35,392 nt of DNA from Bacteroidales bacterium (GTDB lineage: Bacteria; Bacteroidota; Bacteroidia; Bacteroidales; UBA932). The notes under the pieces were generated by a model. It was not told the origin of the DNA. It did no database searches and saw only the letters and a list, made by a program, of their open reading frames with translations. The stretch lies in contig JAKSKE010000016.1 of assembly GCA_024401895.1 (NCBI GenBank), positions 1 through 35,392 on the forward strand, read 5' to 3'. Below are positions 32,447 through 35,392 of the stretch, piece by piece; position 1 is the first letter of the stretch, and each line of letters starts with the position of its first letter. Position numbers and translations under genes: made by a program.

Positions 32447-34942
32447 CTAATTTTCGCATACTGGGCGAATTACCATTTTAACAAACATAGCATTATAAGT
32501 CGTTGACATAGATGTACTACCATCTGAGCCAAAAACACAATGTTTAAAAAATGTTCCTCCAGAATTACAATTTGCTTCACCGCTCATGTAATATCCGCTT
32601 GAAGTATCATAATATTCCTTTGACCCAATTGGCCCATCCGCGGGCATTTCATATCCTGTAGCAGGAAGAAAAATTGAGGCACCATTCAGTCCTGTAACTT
32701 TAATTCCCCTCAATCCACCAACTGTTGTTGGCTCAAGGTCGCAATTATTAACCAATTCACGAATTTCCTGCATTGTAGGCATACGCCAACCTTCACCCCA
32801 AGCATACGTTGCAGAATCATAGGAAGTTCCACAAATATTCGTCCGATATGGAGGATTGTAGAATGGAATGGTACCAGAATTAGAATAATCTCCCCATAGA
32901 TAATAACGTCCTTTCGGATTTGATTCATTTCCTCCTAAATTATATGTTGCCCACTTTACCGACAACCCCAAATCTATATATTCGCGATTGTTATGATATC
33001 CCTTAAAGTCATCAACAGATATGACCTTTACCTGGCATGAAGCCGTATAACCACCATCCTCACTTTTCGCGGTAATGGTTGCGTCCCCCTTCTTAACAGC
33101 CTTTACAACTCCATTTGACACTGTAGCAACGTTGGGGTTGTTACTACTCCATATGACGTTTTTGTTAATGGCGCTGCTCGGAGAGATTGTCACCTGAAGT
33201 GTTTCAGAAGAGCCTTCGATGAGAGTAAGCGAGGTCGGCTTAACACTTATCCCCGTGACGCTATTTGACTCAACGACTATTTTACATGTCGTGTATATTC
33301 TATTATCAAAATTGGACTTGACTGTGATTGTGGTAGAGCCGACAGACTTGGCTGTGACGACACCGTTGTTCACTGTCGCAATTCCTTGGTCGTCACTGCT
33401 CCACGCCACAGATTTATTTGTTGCATTTTCAGGCAAATAATCGACGGATAATGTTTTACTTTTACCTGGTGATAAAGTGATTTTTGAGTCACTTAAATTT
33501 AATCCGAGTAGCGGCATAATTGGTTCGCCTCCATAAATAGGACGAACCGAATAACCAGAAGCTCTTTCTGCACCTCCAGTATACGACCAATCAGCTCCGC
33601 CTCCTCTCAAAGTTAATATAGAACAATATTCAGAACTTTCTCCTAAGCACAATGTGCTGGTAAGGTACCAGCCATATTCTTTTGTCCAGGAATAATAAAC
33701 GCAATGTGGATTGTCGGCTTTGGGGAAGAAAATACTTCTTCCATTTTTTGCAGTAAGTAAATACCCAGCAATACCATCAAAAGTTTTTTCTTCCATAACG
33801 GTATTTTCCAACAACTCATCACATTCATCCTCGGTAGGTGTCCTCCAACCATCACCTAGTTTTGCCCACGAGATGTCATCTTCTTTTTCAAGAACCGATT
33901 TATAATCCGCATCTCCATATTTTGGCTCAGAGCAATATTTGGTCATATAATATTCTGTGCCATTACAATATTTGTAGTTTTCCCAAGAGTAGCTCGATTT
34001 TTCTTTTACTTCACCCCAGGAGTAATATCCACCATATTCAAGAGGCGTTTGTGCATCAATATTTATAGATGACCACTTAAAGCTTAAACCCAGGTCTACG
34101 GGGTCCATTGAATATGATAGTACTTCGCAAGATGCTGTAATATTTCCATCTTCACTTGTAACAGAAATAACAGTATAACCGACATCAAGTATCTCGATAT
34201 TTCCTTCAGAAACCGAAGCGATTTTGGGATTTGAACTATCCCACGAAACTTTCTTGTTTGTGGCGTCTTGCGGAGTGATATCAACCGATAGCTGATGTGA
34301 ATTCCCTGTTTTAAGCAACAGAAAATCCTTGCTTATGGTAAGTTCGCTAACATGGATTACTTTCTCTGACACATCAATGGAACAACTCGCGGTCTTGCCG
34401 CCATCAATGGTTTTGACCGTGATTTTGGCCGAACCAGCCTTTACCGCAGTCACCTTGCCATCTTTGACCGTGGCAACCTTCTCATCGCTACTGCTCCACT
34501 CTACGCCCTTGTTTGTGGCATTATCAGGCTTCACGGTGGCGGTGAGCGTCAACTCATCACCCTCCGTAAGTTCAACTTCTGTCTTATCCAAGGTGACGGA
34601 TTCCACAGGGTAGACCTTCTCTTTCACTGTTACCACACACTCAGCGGTCTTGCCGCCATCATCTGATATTGCGGTAATTGTTGCTACTCCTGACCTCTCC
34701 GCAGTCACTGTGCCATTGTTGACAGTGGCAACATCTGAATTGCTGGTTGACCAATGAACTGTTTTATTCTCAGCGTTACTTGGAGTTACAGTGGCTGACA
34801 ATGTCGCTGTTTCGCCTTCTATGAGGCTTAATGAAGTCGAGTTAAGAACAACAGCTGAAACTTTAATCGTCTCAGGTTCTTTCTGACATCCAGCAAGGCT
34901 CATTACAAGAAGAAACATCAACGCATAAAATACTCTTTTCAT
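32447..34942 (-). CDS. BIG2/FISUMP surface lipoprotein
   Basis: This is an 831-residue lipoprotein (signal MKRVFYALMFLLVMSLAGC, lipid on Cys19). The order is: three BIG2 domains (about 28-105, 109-190, 195-275); a FISUMP-like domain (about 282-475) with VDLGLSFKWSSINI, GDGWRTPTEDECDELL and GYSVRPIYGG; two more BIG2 domains (about 483-565, 567-648); and a second FISUMP-like domain (about 660-831) with IDLGLSVKWATYNLGGN, GWRMPTMQEIRELV and VIRPVCEN. FISUMP domains are widespread in Fibrobacter and Bacteroidota surface proteins, with largely unknown ligands. It is first in a four-gene operon after a structured 280-nt leader. Confidence 0.86.
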   Translation of the reverse strand: MKRVFYALMFLLVMSLAGCQKEPETIKVSAVVLNSTSLSLIEGETATLSATVTPSNAENKTVHWSTSNSDVATVNNGTVTAERSGVATITAISDDGGKTAECVVTVKEKVYPVESVTLDKTEVELTEGDELTLTATVKPDNATNKGVEWSSSDEKVATVKDGKVTAVKAGSAKITVKTIDGGKTASCSIDVSEKVIHVSELTISKDFLLLKTGNSHQLSVDITPQDATNKKVSWDSSNPKIASVSEGNIEILDVGYTVISVTSEDGNITASCEVLSYSMDPVDLGLSFKWSSINIDAQTPLEYGGYYSWGEVKEKSSYSWENYKYCNGTEYYMTKYCSEPKYGDADYKSVLEKEDDISWAKLGDGWRTPTEDECDELLENTVMEEKTFDGIAGYLLTAKNGRSIFFPKADNPHCVYYSWTKEYGWYLTSTLCLGESSEYCSILTLRGGGADWSYTGGAERASGYSVRPIYGGEPIMPLLGLNLSDSKITLSPGKSKTLSVDYLPENATNKSVAWSSDDQGIATVNNGVVTAKSVGSTTITVKSNFDNRIYTTCKIVVESNSVTGISVKPTSLTLIEGSSETLQVTISPSSAINKNVIWSSNNPNVATVSNGVVKAVKKGDATITAKSEDGGYTASCQVKVISVDDFKGYHNNREYIDLGLSVKWATYNLGGNESNPKGRYYLWGDYSNSGTIPFYNPPYRTNICGTSYDSATYAWGEGWRMPTMQEIRELVNNCDLEPTTVGGLRGIKVTGLNGASIFLPATGYEMPADGPIGSKEYYDTSSGYYMSGEANCNSGGTFFKHCVFGSDGSTSMSTTYNAMFVKMVIRPVCEN
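34516..34610 (-). repeat. BIG2-internal near-identical repeat unit (also at 31208-31304 and 31468-31560)
   Basis: A segment of about 90 bases, encoding the SVSLDKTEVELTEGDELTLT region of BIG2 domains, is almost identical in three places: 34516-34610 in the large gene, and 31208-31304 and 31468-31560 in its paralog. It can serve as a substrate for recombination within and between the genes. Confidence 0.7.
34700..34942 (-). repeat. 243-bp exact duplicate, copy in the 831-residue gene
   Basis: Identical to 31651-31893. The identity ends at the same codon region in both genes, after the first BIG2 core, and the following domains differ. Confidence 0.9.
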
Positions 34943-35224
34943 TGTTTAAATATCATTTTGCCTCTGGCTCCGAAGGGGATGTATAAAACAAAAGTGTGGA
35001 GCCAATTTCGTTTGTTTTACGGGGGCTCTGCAAAGCCTTGATAGAATAAACTACTGACACTCCACACTCGCTCAGTATGAAGTGCAGAATGGGAAGAAGC
35101 CCACCTGAATCATAACCGAAGACGAGCGTAAGATATTCGTAGAGCCCCTATCAAAAGAAAATTTGCAGATTTCCGTAAAGGTTCACGAAAACACTTTCGC
35201 TAATATGTAATGCTGGCGAACCAG
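34943..35224 (-). promoter_or_regulatory. Long structured 5' leader of the lipoprotein operon
   Basis: About 282 bases without an open frame between a putative promoter and the first lipoprotein ATG. It is full of pairing partners: AGTGTGGAG (34992-35000) with CTCCACACT (35058-35066); GGGGCTCT (35032-35039) with AGAGCCCC (35151-35158); CGCTC (35069-35073) with GAGCG (35124-35128); and GGCTCC (34964-34969) with GGAGCC (34998-35003). The minus transcript would start with a TGCTGG/CCAGCA hairpin. Several pairs exclude or cross each other, which suggests either alternative folds or a pseudoknot. Confidence 0.5.
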
Positions 35225-35230
35225 CAAAAG

Positions 35231-35263
35231 CAAAGATAGGTATTTATTTGATTGAACGAACAA
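35231..35263 (-). promoter_or_regulatory. Putative promoter of the lipoprotein operon
   Basis: The minus strand reads TATCTTTG (35238 down to 35231), a TAnnTTTG match, and a TTG lies 22 bases upstream (35263-35261), a little wider than the usual 19-20. It lies directly next to the terminator hairpin of whatever lies further right. Confidence 0.5.
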
Positions 35264-35293
35264 AAGCCCCTGAAAAATCAGGAGCCTTTGTTA
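35262..35293 (-). terminator. Terminator hairpin at the right edge
   Basis: AAAGCCCCTGA and TCAGGAGCCTTT pair with one bulge around an A-rich loop, with T-rich flanks on both sides. It probably ends a minus-strand gene entering from beyond the window. Confidence 0.6.
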
Positions 35294-35333
35294 TAATATA
35301 GTTTTGTACCAATCTAATGTATAGGTAATCGTC

Positions 35334-35392
35334 CTATTCTGATGCAGTCCTTATCTTTTGGATAAAGTTAGTGTCTCCTCTGTTAAATAGAT
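35334..35392 (-). CDS. Possible C-terminal tail of a gene cut by the window edge
   Basis: On the minus strand one frame runs in from the window edge and closes at a TAG at 35336-35334, reading LFNRGDTNFIQKIRTASE. It is followed by a terminator (35262-35293). Fewer than 20 codons are visible and another frame is also open, so this is only a suggestion. Confidence 0.25.
   Translation of the reverse strand, partial: LFNRGDTNFIQKIRTASE

Noticed and set aside
34943-35224. 6S RNA, RNase P RNA or tmRNA
   Set aside because: The region lacks the RNase P GAGGAAAG core and the tmRNA tRNA-like ends, and I could not establish the 6S bubble; kept only as an unassigned structured leader.
1-35392. CRISPR arrays, insertion sequences, phage structural or defence genes
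   Set aside because: No regularly spaced repeats, transposase, integrase or defence-type nuclease genes could be seen on either strand; the only tandem repeats are those listed.

Overview
The window looks like a chromosome segment of a Bacteroidota bacterium, most likely order Bacteroidales; I would not go below order. The evidence is promoters of the form TTG-N19-TAnnTTTG upstream of the ferredoxin, rpsF and tRNA-Asn genes, few obvious Shine-Dalgarno sites, a DUF1573 protein, a large FAD/Fe-S oxidoreductase beside hypA, and cell-surface lipoproteins with BIG2 and FISUMP-like domains. From about 1 to 28,100 the DNA is GC-richer and densely packed with housekeeping genes. From about 28,110 to the end it is AT-richer and looks like accessory DNA beginning at a tRNA-Asn gene.

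Layout. 1-5.5 kb: a DUF1573 protein (minus), a small 2[4Fe-4S] ferredoxin with its own promoter and terminator, a secreted family-10-like glycosyl hydrolase (DUF187), the ribosomal operon rpsF-rpsR-rplI, and a membrane-anchored Ntn amide hydrolase. 5.5-5.85 kb: a terminator and a highly structured non-coding element with a 26-bp inverted repeat. 5.85-9.05 kb (minus): a lipid A-type acyltransferase, pepD and an SDR oxidoreductase, probably one operon. 9.1-24.5 kb (plus): a long, tightly spaced run. It holds a POT peptide transporter, a TIGR02757 protein, a zeta-toxin-like kinase, tldD, pmbA/tldE, a SlyD-like FKBP, a glycosyltransferase 2, trkA, grpE, dnaJ, htpG, and a two-gene proton-translocating transhydrogenase whose second gene fuses PntAB and PntB. 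24.5-27.7 kb (minus): hypA and a 945-residue FAD/Fe-S oxidoreductase, with no hydrogenase gene in view.

28.0-35.4 kb: tRNA-Asn(GTT) with its promoter and terminator, a 12-bp tandem repeat, an HTH-domain protein, a 61-residue small protein, and a four-gene minus-strand operon. The operon is a duplicated cassette, each unit being a large BIG2 lipoprotein followed by a small lipocalin-like lipoprotein. The two large genes share 243 identical bases at their 5' ends but have different C-terminal domains (two FISUMP-like domains in one, a PPC-like domain in the other). A structured leader of about 280 nt lies upstream.

How the genes may work together. TldD/TldE, PepD and the POT transporter all deal with peptides. 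GrpE, DnaJ, HtpG and the FKBP form a folding group. The transhydrogenase, ferredoxin and FAD/Fe-S oxidoreductase handle NAD(P)H and low-potential electrons. HypA and the Cys/His-rich SlyD tail point to nickel handling. The part most likely to be undescribed is the duplicated surface-lipoprotein cassette with its leader and exchangeable C-terminal modules.
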